This document shows positions 44,687-52,346 of a stretch of DNA of 60,643 bases, one piece after another. Source of the stretch: an uncultured Clostridia bacterium (GTDB taxonomy: Bacteria; Bacillota; Clostridia; TANB77; CAG-508); contig CAMVJW010000009.1 of the NCBI GenBank assembly GCA_947167965.1, forward strand, positions 1 through 60,643. Reading direction: 5' to 3'. Positions within the stretch are counted from its first letter, which is position 1. Every line of letters begins with the position of its first letter. Position numbers and translations under genes: made by a program. Below the pieces are notes generated by a model that did no database searches, was not told the DNA's origin, and saw only the letters and a program-made list of their open reading frames with translations.

Positions 44687-45949
44687 TTGGAAAAATTAGT
44701 TATAACAGGAGGTACTCCTTTAAAAGGAGAAGTAATAATTAGCGGAGCAAAAAATTCAGCAGTTGCTATATTACCAGCAACTTTATTAATAAATGGAATT
44801 TGCACAATAAATAATTTACCTAATATAAGTGATGTTAAAATATATTGTGAAATATTAGAAAGTTTAGGTGCAAAAATAACTTGGAATACAAAAAGTGAAA
44901 TAACAATAGATACAAGAGAAATAAACACAACAGTTGCACCATTAGAACTAACAAGTAAGTTTAGAGCTTCTTATTATCTTTTAGGTAGCTTGCTTGGAAG
45001 AAAAGGTTCTGCAACAGTAGGTATGCCTGGGGGATGTAAATTAGGTGCAAGGCCAATAGATCAACATATAAAAGGGTTTGAATTACTTGGAGCTAATGTT
45101 GAAATTGCACAAGGTAAAATAATTGCAACAGTAAAAAAACTAGTAGGAAATAATATATATATGGATATTACTTCTGTTGGTGCTACAATTAATGTAATGC
45201 TTGCAAGTGTTTTAGCAAATGGTACCACAGTAATAGAAAATGCTGCAAAAGAGCCTCATATTGTTGATGTTGCAAACTTTTTAAATACAATGGGTGCAAA
45301 CATTAAAGGTGCAGGTACAGATACAATTAAAGTAACTGGTGTTGAAGAATTAAAAGGTGGTAGCACATATTCTGTTGTACCTGACCAAATAGAAGCGGGA
45401 ACATTTATGGTTGCTGCAGTTGCATCAAAGGGCAATGTTTTAATAAAAAACTGTATAACAAAACACTTAGAATCAATTACTGCTAAAATATGTGAAGTTG
45501 GCGGTAAGGTTGAAGACTATGGAGATAGTATGCGTGTGTCTTGTTCTAAAAGGCCAAATAAAGCAACTATAAAAACACTTCCATATCCAGGTTTTCCAAC
45601 AGACATGCAATCACAAATTGGAGTATTGTTATCTATTGCAAATGGTACAAGTATAATAAATGAAAGTATTTGGGAATCTCGTTTCCAATATACAGATGAG
45701 CTAAATAAAATGGGTGCTAAAATAACTTCTCAAGGAAAAACAGCTATTTTTGAAGGTGTAAAAGAATTATCTGGAGCACCTGTATATGTAACAGATTTAC
45801 GTGCTGGTGCTGCATTAATTATTGCTGGAATCATTGCTAAAGGAACAACAAACATATATAACTTAGAATATATAGATAGAGGTTACGAAAACATTGAAGA
45901 AAAATTTCGTAATTTAGGAGCTAAAATAGAACGAGTTGAAGAAAAATAA
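44687..45949 (+). CDS. murA: UDP-GlcNAc 1-carboxyvinyltransferase
   Basis: 420 residues from TTG 44687, preceded by TTGGGGG; the 84-nt longer frame has no SD and exceeds the family length. N-terminus EKLVITGGTPLKGEVIISGA then KNSAVAILPA with the conserved Lys and Asn; catalytic Cys in MPGGCKLGARPIDQH (near 115); ends with LRAGAALIIAGIIAKG. It catalyses the first committed step of peptidoglycan synthesis, adding enolpyruvate from PEP to UDP-GlcNAc. The Cys suggests fosfomycin sensitivity. walJ follows after 12 bp. Confidence 0.96.
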   Translation: MEKLVITGGTPLKGEVIISGAKNSAVAILPATLLINGICTINNLPNISDVKIYCEILESLGAKITWNTKSEITIDTREINTTVAPLELTSKFRASYYLLGSLLGRKGSATVGMPGGCKLGARPIDQHIKGFELLGANVEIAQGKIIATVKKLVGNNIYMDITSVGATINVMLASVLANGTTVIENAAKEPHIVDVANFLNTMGANIKGAGTDTIKVTGVEELKGGSTYSVVPDQIEAGTFMVAAVASKGNVLIKNCITKHLESITAKICEVGGKVEDYGDSMRVSCSKRPNKATIKTLPYPGFPTDMQSQIGVLLSIANGTSIINESIWESRFQYTDELNKMGAKITSQGKTAIFEGVKELSGAPVYVTDLRAGAALIIAGIIAKGTTNIYNLEYIDRGYENIEEKFRNLGAKIERVEEK

Positions 45950-45961
45950 GAGGAAATACAC

Positions 45962-46751
45962 ATGCTAAATTTTTGTAGTTTATATAGTGGAAGCAGTGGT
46001 AATTGTTCTTTTATCGAAACAGAACACACTAAACTTCTAGTTGATGCTGGAGTAAGCTTAAAAAAAATTGAAGAAGGTTTACGGAACTATAAATAAATCA
46101 GGTGAAGAAATAGATGGTATAATTGTTACACATGAACATGTTGATCATATACAAAGCTTAGGAAATTTATCAAAAAAATTTAATATTCCTGTATATGCTA
46201 CATCAGAAACATTTGATGCAATGCCTAAACAAATAGATAAATTAGATAGTTCTAATATAAAAAAAATTAAACCAAATAAAAAATTCACTATTGGAAACAT
46301 TGATATTGTTCCATTTCCTATACCACATGATGCAGCTAATCCGTGTGGCTTTACACTTTACGATGGAAACAAAAAAATAAGTATTGCAACAGATATAGGT
46401 CATATGAATAAAAATATATTGAATAATATAGATGGTAGTAATTTTATTTTATTAGAAGCTAATTATGATGAAAACGTCCTTAAATACACTAAATATCCAT
46501 ATAAATTAAAAACTAGAATCGCAGGTCCAAATGGTCACCTTTCAAATAAAGTGGCAGGACAAACAATTAATTATTTAATAAATTCGGGATTAAAAAGAGC
46601 TATACTTGGACATTTAAGTAAAGAAAGTAATTTTCCTGAGCTTGCATATCAAACAGTAATTGATGAATTAATTTCAAATGGTACCAATATAGAAAATTTT
46701 AGTCTATCTGTTGCTGATAGAAGTAAACCAGGAAAGCTAATACATATTTAA
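45962..46751 (+). CDS. walJ: WalJ/YycJ metallo-beta-lactamase protein, needs +1 shift at CGG
   Basis: About 262 residues when reconstructed, SD AAGAGG, ATG 45962. The first 40 codons (LNFCSLYSGSSGNCSFIETE...LLVDAGVSLKK) are the standard YycJ N-terminus. The zero frame then has CGG at 46082 and stops at TAA 46094. A +1 step restores GTINKSGEEIDGIIVTHEHV with the metal-binding HxHxDH as THEHVDH and later IGHMNK and HLSKESN. No other lesion is visible. WalJ proteins are exonuclease-like enzymes linked to WalRK cell-wall regulation and division. Coupled to murA. Confidence 0.85.
46082..46085 (+). other. Candidate CGGA +1 recoding site (walJ)
   Basis: Reads GGT TTA CGGA ACT ATA AAT. CGG is zero-frame codon 41; the +1 frame reads GGA (Gly), then 221 intact codons to a normal stop. 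Confidence 0.75.
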
Positions 46752-46763
46752 TTTATATATAAA

Positions 46764-46855
46764 TGTAGAGAAAATATAATAAAAAATAATATAGTTGGTG
46801 GCAAATCTTATCTATATTTCGTTTTTTATAAGGGGCAAATATTATTTTCTCTACA
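46764..46855. repeat. 92-bp element with perfect 13-bp terminal inverted repeats
   Basis: TGTAGAGAAAATA (46764-46776) is exactly repeated in inverse at 46843-46855. The interior holds two GGxGGCAAAT/GGGGCAAAT-like boxes on the plus strand. It could be a miniature transposable element or a structured small RNA closed by its ends. The remaining walJ-abrB gap is AT-rich with no gene. Confidence 0.5.
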
Positions 46856-47134
46856 AAATTAATAACATTGTTAATCAATCTTATTGGTTTCTTTTACTAT
46901 TTTTCTCGATAAAATTAGAATAATTAAATTTCGAATTATAAAAAAAATAAAAACGAATATAAAAATTTTTAGAATCATAAAATTTCCTTTGATTTAAATT
47001 TTATTTTATCAAATATTATATTATTTTTTTCGTTTTGTCAAGAAAAACTTTTTTACATTTTTTTACATTTTTCTTCCTTTTAACCTATTTTTCTAATTTA
47101 ACTAATATTTTTTGGTATTTTTTTACAATTTTCC

Positions 47135-47163
47135 TTGACCCCATTATAAAAATATGATAATAT
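47135..47163 (+). promoter_or_regulatory. abrB promoter
   Basis: TTGACC (47135-47140), 17-bp spacer, TAATAT (47158-47163). Repeated TTTTTTACATTTTTTTACA tracts lie upstream and could bind AbrB itself. Confidence 0.75.
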
Positions 47164-47215
47164 ATTTATATATATCAAACAACTGTTAAATGGTTGTTAT
47201 TAAAGGAGGTTTCCT

Positions 47216-47467
47216 ATGAAATCAACAGGTATCGTTAGAAAATTAGACGAATTAGGTCGTATTGTAATTCCAAAAGAAATAAGAAAGAAGCTTGAAATCA
47301 GTCAAAAAGATTCTATCGAAATATTTATTGATGGAAGATCAATAGTATTAAAAAAATTCGAGTCTGGATGTATCTTTTGCTCAAATTCAAAAGATTTAAT
47401 TTTATTTAAAGATAAATTAATTTGTAAAAATTGTATTAAAAATATAACAAATTCAGCTGAAGAATAA
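47216..47467 (+). CDS. abrB: AbrB family transition-state regulator with Cys pairs
   Basis: 83 residues, SD AAAGGAGG. Residues 1-50 are the swapped-hairpin AbrB DNA-binding domain (MKSTGIVRKLDELGRIVIPK), very close to Bacillus AbrB. The C-terminal part differs: CIFC and CKNC, 19 residues apart, suggest a small zinc ribbon in place of the usual AbrB multimerisation tail. AbrB represses post-exponential genes during growth. It is convergent with rsmI as in the Bacillus abrB-yabC arrangement. Confidence 0.9.
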   Translation: MKSTGIVRKLDELGRIVIPKEIRKKLEISQKDSIEIFIDGRSIVLKKFESGCIFCSNSKDLILFKDKLICKNCIKNITNSAEE

Positions 47468-47486
47468 ACAATTTATATAAAAATAT

Positions 47487-47543
47487 AAAATAGGGCTATT
47501 TTTTCAACAATTATTATAACAGTCGAAAAATTAGTCCTATTTT
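47487..47543. terminator. Bidirectional terminator abrB/rsmI
   Basis: AAAATAGG...CCTATTTT long imperfect hairpin between the convergent genes. Confidence 0.75.
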
Positions 47544-47564
47544 CATATTTAAAAAAGTTCCTAA

Positions 47565-48383
47565 TTATACAAACATTTTATAGATTTCGTTCTTTGTAAC
47601 TCCCCTATCTTTTGCAACTTTTTTAATTATTTCTTTTTTATCCAAACCTTGATTTTCATAAAACTTATAATGTTCTTCTACTGACATGCTATTTAAAGGA
47701 TTATCTAGTAATACTTTTTTAGCCCCTTCAATAAATAAAATCATTTCTCCTTTTATATTTTCAGTTTTTTCTATAATTTCATTTATTTCTCCTCTTATAA
47801 ATTCTTCATGTATTTTCGTTAGCTCTCGTGCAATTGTCACTTTACGTTCTCCTATTATTTGCTTTAAATCTTTTAATGTTTCTTTTATTTTATGAGGAGC
47901 CTCATAGAGGATTGCTGTTTTATTCTCGGTTTTTAATTCTTCTAATTTTTCTTTTCTATTTTTTTTATTTAATGGTAAAAAACCATAAAAAACAAACTCA
48001 TTTGTATCTAGTCCCGAACATATTAACCCTGATATAGCAGCACATGCTCCTGGAATTGATATAACTTCTATATTTTCTTTAATTGCTTTTTTAACAATTA
48101 CCTCTCCAGGATCAGATATTCCTGGTGTTCCGGCATCAGAAACAATTGCAATATTTTTTCCTTCTTTTAATTTGCTAATTAAAAAATCTTCATTTTTATC
48201 CTCATTATGTCTATGATTACTAATCAATGGCTTCTTTATTTCATAATGATTTAAAAGTTTTAAAGTAACTCTTGTATCTTCAGCAGCAATAATATCAACT
48301 TCTTTTAAAATTCTTAATGCTCTAAATGTTATATCTTCTAAATTCCCAATAGGTGTAGCCACTAAATATAATTTTCCAACCAT
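47565..48383 (-). CDS. rsmI: 16S rRNA (cytidine-1402-2'-O) methyltransferase
   Basis: 272 residues. Hallmarks of RsmI/YabC: GKLYLVATPIGNLEDITFRA at the N-terminus, AAEDTRVTLKLLNHYEI, ISNHRHNE, SDAGTPGISDPG (SAM site), ISIPGACAAISGL and FYGFLPLNKKNRKE. It methylates C1402 of 16S rRNA in the P site. It lies 19 bp after trmN6 on the same strand, as in Bacillus yabB-yabC. Confidence 0.96.
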   Translation of the reverse strand: MVGKLYLVATPIGNLEDITFRALRILKEVDIIAAEDTRVTLKLLNHYEIKKPLISNHRHNEDKNEDFLISKLKEGKNIAIVSDAGTPGISDPGEVIVKKAIKENIEVISIPGACAAISGLICSGLDTNEFVFYGFLPLNKKNRKEKLEELKTENKTAILYEAPHKIKETLKDLKQIIGERKVTIARELTKIHEEFIRGEINEIIEKTENIKGEMILFIEGAKKVLLDNPLNSMSVEEHYKFYENQGLDKKEIIKKVAKDRGVTKNEIYKMFV

Positions 48384-48402
48384 CTTTTTTCCATCCTTAT
48401 TT

Positions 48403-49143
48403 TCATTTTGAATATATTTTTAATATTTCATCTGTATAATTACCATTTTCATTATATACAATTAAATCTTTTTCAACTACTAAAAAAGGTTTACCTAATT
48501 TTACTCCTTTTATTAATACCATATTAGCTTTTTTATTAGCACTTGGACATACAAATCTAATTTTTTTAGGCTCAATATTTTTTTCTCTCATGATACTAAA
48601 AATATCTACTAATCTATCTGGTCTATGAATCATATAAAATTCTCCAAAATCTTTAAGTAGATATGAAGAAATTTCTATAAAATCTTCTAATGTTGCTGAT
48701 ATTTCATGTCTTGATATTAATTGCATATTATTTTCACTTACTAATCCTGTTTTTTCTTTTTTATATGGTGGATTTGTTGTAACTGTATCAAAGCTTGACC
48801 TTTCAAATAATTCTTTTAAATTCTTAATATCATTATTTATTATTTTAATTTTATCCTCTAAATTATTTAATTTTACAGATCTACTTGCCATCTCAGCAAT
48901 TTTTTCTTGAATCTCAACTCCAATAAAAGATTTAGCTTTTGTTTTAGCAGAAAGTAAAATTGGGATTATTCCTGTCCCAGTTCCTAAATCTATTACTTTT
49001 GAATTGTTTTTGATCTCTTTTGCATAGTCAGTTAATAAAACACTATCTATTCCAAAGCAAAATCCATTTTTATTTTGTATAATCTTTAAATCCTTATATT
49101 CTAAATCATCTATTCTTTCATTTTCTCTTAATTCAATATCCAT
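48403..49143 (-). CDS. trmN6: tRNA1(Val) adenine-37-N6 methyltransferase-like (YabB)
   Basis: 246 residues. Class I SAM fold with VIDLGTGTGIIPILL (about 53) and the N6-adenine catalytic motif TNPPYKK (about 128). N-terminal FCFGIDSVLLTDYA is typical of the TrmN6/YabB/YfiC family. RNA substrate in Firmicutes is not firmly established. Co-oriented with rsmI. Confidence 0.9.
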   Translation of the reverse strand: MDIELRENERIDDLEYKDLKIIQNKNGFCFGIDSVLLTDYAKEIKNNSKVIDLGTGTGIIPILLSAKTKAKSFIGVEIQEKIAEMASRSVKLNNLEDKIKIINNDIKNLKELFERSSFDTVTTNPPYKKEKTGLVSENNMQLISRHEISATLEDFIEISSYLLKDFGEFYMIHRPDRLVDIFSIMREKNIEPKKIRFVCPSANKKANMVLIKGVKLGKPFLVVEKDLIVYNENGNYTDEILKIYSK

Positions 49144-49283
49144 ATGTTTTTTCCTTCAATTTAAATACTATATCATTATACCTCAAAATGACAGAATTAT
49201 CAATCTAAGCATATAATATAATAAATTTGTACTCTTTTAATCATATGAATTATCTACATATTATGCAAGGAAGGAAACTATTT

Positions 49284-49460
49284 ATGGATAATAAACTTAT
49301 TTTAAATCAAGATTTTTCAAATTTTAGAAATAAAAAAAATAATAATAAAATAAAAAAGGCTTTTAATTCTTTAAAGGATGTAGAATGCTTTTTGCAAAAT
49401 TTTTACAAATATAAAAATTATTATGAATTATATAAAATATTAAAAAATTGTTCTAAATAG
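49284..49460 (+). CDS. Small basic hypothetical protein
   Basis: 58 residues from ATG 49284 (SD GGAAGG); the upstream in-frame ATGs lack SDs. Lys/Asn-rich, with a helical C-terminal half (SLKDVECFLQNFYKYKNYYE). No family recognised. It precedes the GerMN gene by 54 bp and may share its transcript. Confidence 0.5.
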   Translation: MDNKLILNQDFSNFRNKKNNNKIKKAFNSLKDVECFLQNFYKYKNYYELYKILKNCSK

Positions 49461-49514
49461 GACAAATTTGAATAGAATTGATTAAAACAATTTATTATTG
49501 GAGGATTTAAATAT

Positions 49515-50042
49515 ATGAAAAACAAAAAAACTTTATTTCTACTTATATCAGTTCTTTTAATAATTCTACTTTCTCTATTTTTTATAATAAAACATTACAT
49601 TTCTACTTCAAATACTGATAATTACAGTGAATACACCCCACAAGAAGAAATTAATCTTTCTCAATTAAGACAAACTACAATTAATCTATATTTTTTAGAT
49701 TCAAATGGAAATTTAAAAATTGAAAGTAAACAAATAGATTCTGTAGAGTTATTACAAAATCCATATAAAAGAATAATTGAAATACTACTTGAAGGTCCAA
49801 AAAATCAAGATTTACATTCCCCATTTCCTGAAAACACAAAAATATTAGATTCTAGCATTGAAAATAATTGTGTTACACTTGATTTTTCAAATGAACTATT
49901 AGATTTTAAAGATGATACTCAAAAACAAAACATTATTAATTCTATTTTAAATACTTTAAAACAACTAAATGAGGTGAATTCTTTTAAAATAATAATTAAT
50001 AATTTACCTTCTGAAATATTTGACGAAATATGGGAAATATAA
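49515..50042 (+). CDS. GerMN domain membrane protein
   Basis: 175 residues, SD TTGGAGG. N-terminal membrane helix (about 6-26), no lipobox Cys, then one GerMN domain (about 55-165: INLYFLDSNGNLKIESKQI, IIEILLEGPKNQDL, VTLDFSNELLDF). GerM has two such domains and acts with SpoIIQ-AH in the sporulation feeding-tube; single-domain versions are common in Clostridia. Location fits a sporulation or envelope role. Confidence 0.88.
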   Translation: MKNKKTLFLLISVLLIILLSLFFIIKHYISTSNTDNYSEYTPQEEINLSQLRQTTINLYFLDSNGNLKIESKQIDSVELLQNPYKRIIEILLEGPKNQDLHSPFPENTKILDSSIENNCVTLDFSNELLDFKDDTQKQNIINSILNTLKQLNEVNSFKIIINNLPSEIFDEIWEI

Positions 50043-50045
50043 CCA

Positions 50046-50074
50046 TTGACAAATTTCAAATTATGTTGTACTAT
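50046..50074 (+). promoter_or_regulatory. Promoter of VanW family gene
   Basis: TTGACA (50046-50051), 17-bp spacer, TACTAT (50069-50074), starting 4 bp after the GerMN stop codon. Confidence 0.8.
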
Positions 50075-50129
50075 AAATTAGTATATTTGTTTTAAATATT
50101 CTAATAAAGCATATTACAGGGGTTAAAAA

Positions 50130-52022
50130 ATGATAATAGAAGAAGAAAAAGTAGAAATTGTAGAGGATGCCACAAAGAAAAAAGGTAAAAAAATTTCAAA
50201 TAATACTTCAAAAAAAATCAAAGGTCCAAAATCATCTTTAGAAAATGTGGCAAAAATCGTAGAAAATCCTCAAAAAGTAAAAAGTAAAAAAAATACTAGC
50301 AAAGCTAATGTTTCTAAGCAAAATAATACAAAAAAAGATAATTCTAATGTATTAAACGAATTAAATGAGGAAAATAAAGTTAATACAAAACCTGAAACAA
50401 AACAAATATCTACAGAAGCTGTTAACACAGATAAAACTACAAAAGATATTAATATTTCTGATAATAATTCTAAAACTATTAAATCTAGTAAAAAAGAAGA
50501 AACTGTTAATAAAGAAAATTTAAATTCTGATAAAAATTCTAATTTAAATAATTATTCACAAGTAAAATCAAAACATTCTTTTAAACGAGTTATTTCTATA
50601 ATAGCAATATTCTTATGTGTATTAATAATATTAGTATTGGTTTTATTTGGTGCTTTTGCCATTTATAATCACAGCAATAACACAAAAGTTTCAAATAACA
50701 TTTTTATAAATGGAATAGAAATATCAGGACTTACTCTTGATGAAGCCAAATCAAAGATTAACGATTATTATTCTGATAAACTCTCTACAGATATTACATT
50801 AGTTTATAATGATTATAAACACTATATAAAAACATCAGAAATAAATTTAAAATATGATTTAAATTCAGCTGTAGAATATGCTTATGAATATGGTAAAACT
50901 GGTAATATTTTAAATGATAATTATAATATATTTAATGCTATACTTAATGGATTAAATGTTACTCCAACATATACATTAGATGAAAACTCATTACGAAATA
51001 TTCTAACTACTATTTCTCCAGAGTTACCAGATAGTATAATAGAAAGTGGTTATTACATTGAAGATAATAATTTGATAATTACAAAAGGAAAAGAAGGAAT
51101 AGTTATTAATGTAGATTCTACATTATCAAACATAAAAAATGGTTTAACAGATTTAAGTTATTTAACAAATGGAGTTCAAATAGAGGCAACTAAACAATCT
51201 CCAAAACAGATAGATATTAATGCAATTTATAACGAGGTACATAAAGATCCAGTTGACGCATATTATACAACAAATCCTTATGCAGTATTTCCATCAAAAG
51301 ATGGTGTAGATTTTTCTGTTTCTATCGAAGAAGCAAATAATAAATTACAAACATCAGATTCAGAATGTAAAATTCCGTTAAAAACACTTCATCCAAAAGT
51401 TACAACAAATATGATTGGTCAAGAAGCCTTTCCAGAACTTCTTGCTGAATTCTCAACAAGATATTCTTCTAATGCTGATAGAACAACAAACCTAAGATTA
51501 GCTGCAAATAAAATTAATGGAACAGTTTTAATGCCTGGAGAAATATTCTCTTATAATGGTGTCGTTGGTGAAAGAACAATTGCTGCTGGTTACAAATCAG
51601 CTGCTATATATCAAAACGGTGAAGTAGTAGACGGAATTGGTGGTGGTATTTGTCAAATATCTTCAACATTATATAATGCTGCACTATTTGCAAATCTTGA
51701 AATGGTTGAATTATATAACCATCAATTTGTACCATCTTATTTACCTGCTGGAAGAGATGCAACTGTAGTTTATGGTGTTAAAGACTTTAAATTTAAAAAC
51801 TCAAGACAACACGCAATTAAAATTACATGCTCTGTTTCAGGTGGAATTGCTAAATTTCAAATCTGGGGTATAAAAGAACAAACTGAATATGATGTAGCTG
51901 TTTATGCAAATGTTTCTAGAACATCTTCTTACATAAAAGCTACTACATATAGAACTTTAAAGCTAAATGGAGAAACTGTAAAAACAGAAAAAATTGCAAA
52001 TTCAACATATAAAATACATTAA
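50130..52022 (+). CDS. VanW family protein with peptidoglycan-binding domains
   Basis: 630 residues. A long Lys/Asn/Thr-rich cytoplasmic tail (1 to about 148), one membrane helix (about 150-178), two PG_binding_4-type repeats (about 180-410), then the VanW domain (about 430-580: LMPGEIFSYNGVVGERT, GGGICQISSTLYNAAL, FVPSYLPAGRDATV) and a beta-rich end. VanW proteins are of uncertain function, named after a vancomycin-resistance cluster gene; there is no van operon here. The basic disordered tail is unusual. Confidence 0.9.
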   Translation: MIIEEEKVEIVEDATKKKGKKISNNTSKKIKGPKSSLENVAKIVENPQKVKSKKNTSKANVSKQNNTKKDNSNVLNELNEENKVNTKPETKQISTEAVNTDKTTKDINISDNNSKTIKSSKKEETVNKENLNSDKNSNLNNYSQVKSKHSFKRVISIIAIFLCVLIILVLVLFGAFAIYNHSNNTKVSNNIFINGIEISGLTLDEAKSKINDYYSDKLSTDITLVYNDYKHYIKTSEINLKYDLNSAVEYAYEYGKTGNILNDNYNIFNAILNGLNVTPTYTLDENSLRNILTTISPELPDSIIESGYYIEDNNLIITKGKEGIVINVDSTLSNIKNGLTDLSYLTNGVQIEATKQSPKQIDINAIYNEVHKDPVDAYYTTNPYAVFPSKDGVDFSVSIEEANNKLQTSDSECKIPLKTLHPKVTTNMIGQEAFPELLAEFSTRYSSNADRTTNLRLAANKINGTVLMPGEIFSYNGVVGERTIAAGYKSAAIYQNGEVVDGIGGGICQISSTLYNAALFANLEMVELYNHQFVPSYLPAGRDATVVYGVKDFKFKNSRQHAIKITCSVSGGIAKFQIWGIKEQTEYDVAVYANVSRTSSYIKATTYRTLKLNGETVKTEKIANSTYKIH

Positions 52023-52031
52023 AAATAATTT

Positions 52032-52061
52032 AAAGAGGTTACTATTTAAAGTAGCCTCTTT
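52032..52061 (+). terminator. Terminator of VanW gene
   Basis: AAAGAGG-TACT / AGTA-CCTCTTT hairpin followed by TTTAATT. Confidence 0.8.
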
Positions 52062-52065
52062 AATT

Positions 52066-52200
52066 GCTCTGTAAATAATTATAAGTTAATCCTTCTTCCA
52101 TTAGAATATCTTCAAATGGAATTGCTTCTTTCTTATCTTTAAAATTTTTTCTTCAATTTGCGCTTCCATAAATTTCTTTATAATCTCAGCAATTCTAACA
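52066..52200 (-). pseudogene. Degenerate antitoxin-like gene fragment
   Basis: The minus strand encodes RIAEIIKKFMEAQIEEK, then after a shift within an A/T run KDKKEAIPFEDILMEEGLTY and a stop. The ending resembles RelB-type antitoxin C-termini. There is no start codon with SD and no toxin beside it. The break here is in an A/T run and does not involve CGG. The rest of the 52.0-52.3 kb gap holds only this, a terminator and a promoter. Confidence 0.4.
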
Positions 52201-52279
52201 CTAATAAATTAAAAAGAAAACCGCCCCCAATTCCAGAAAATTGAACTATCCAAAATTCATATCCTAAATTTTAATAACA

Positions 52280-52308
52280 TTGACAAAAGCCCTAAAATAT
52301 TATAAAAT
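52280..52308 (+). promoter_or_regulatory. Promoter of dehydratase-activase gene
   Basis: TTGACA (52280-52285), 17-bp spacer, TAAAAT (52303-52308), about 39 bp before the ATG. Confidence 0.85.
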
Positions 52309-52346
52309 TAAGCCAACTTAACGGTAATAATAAAGGAGTTTTATAT

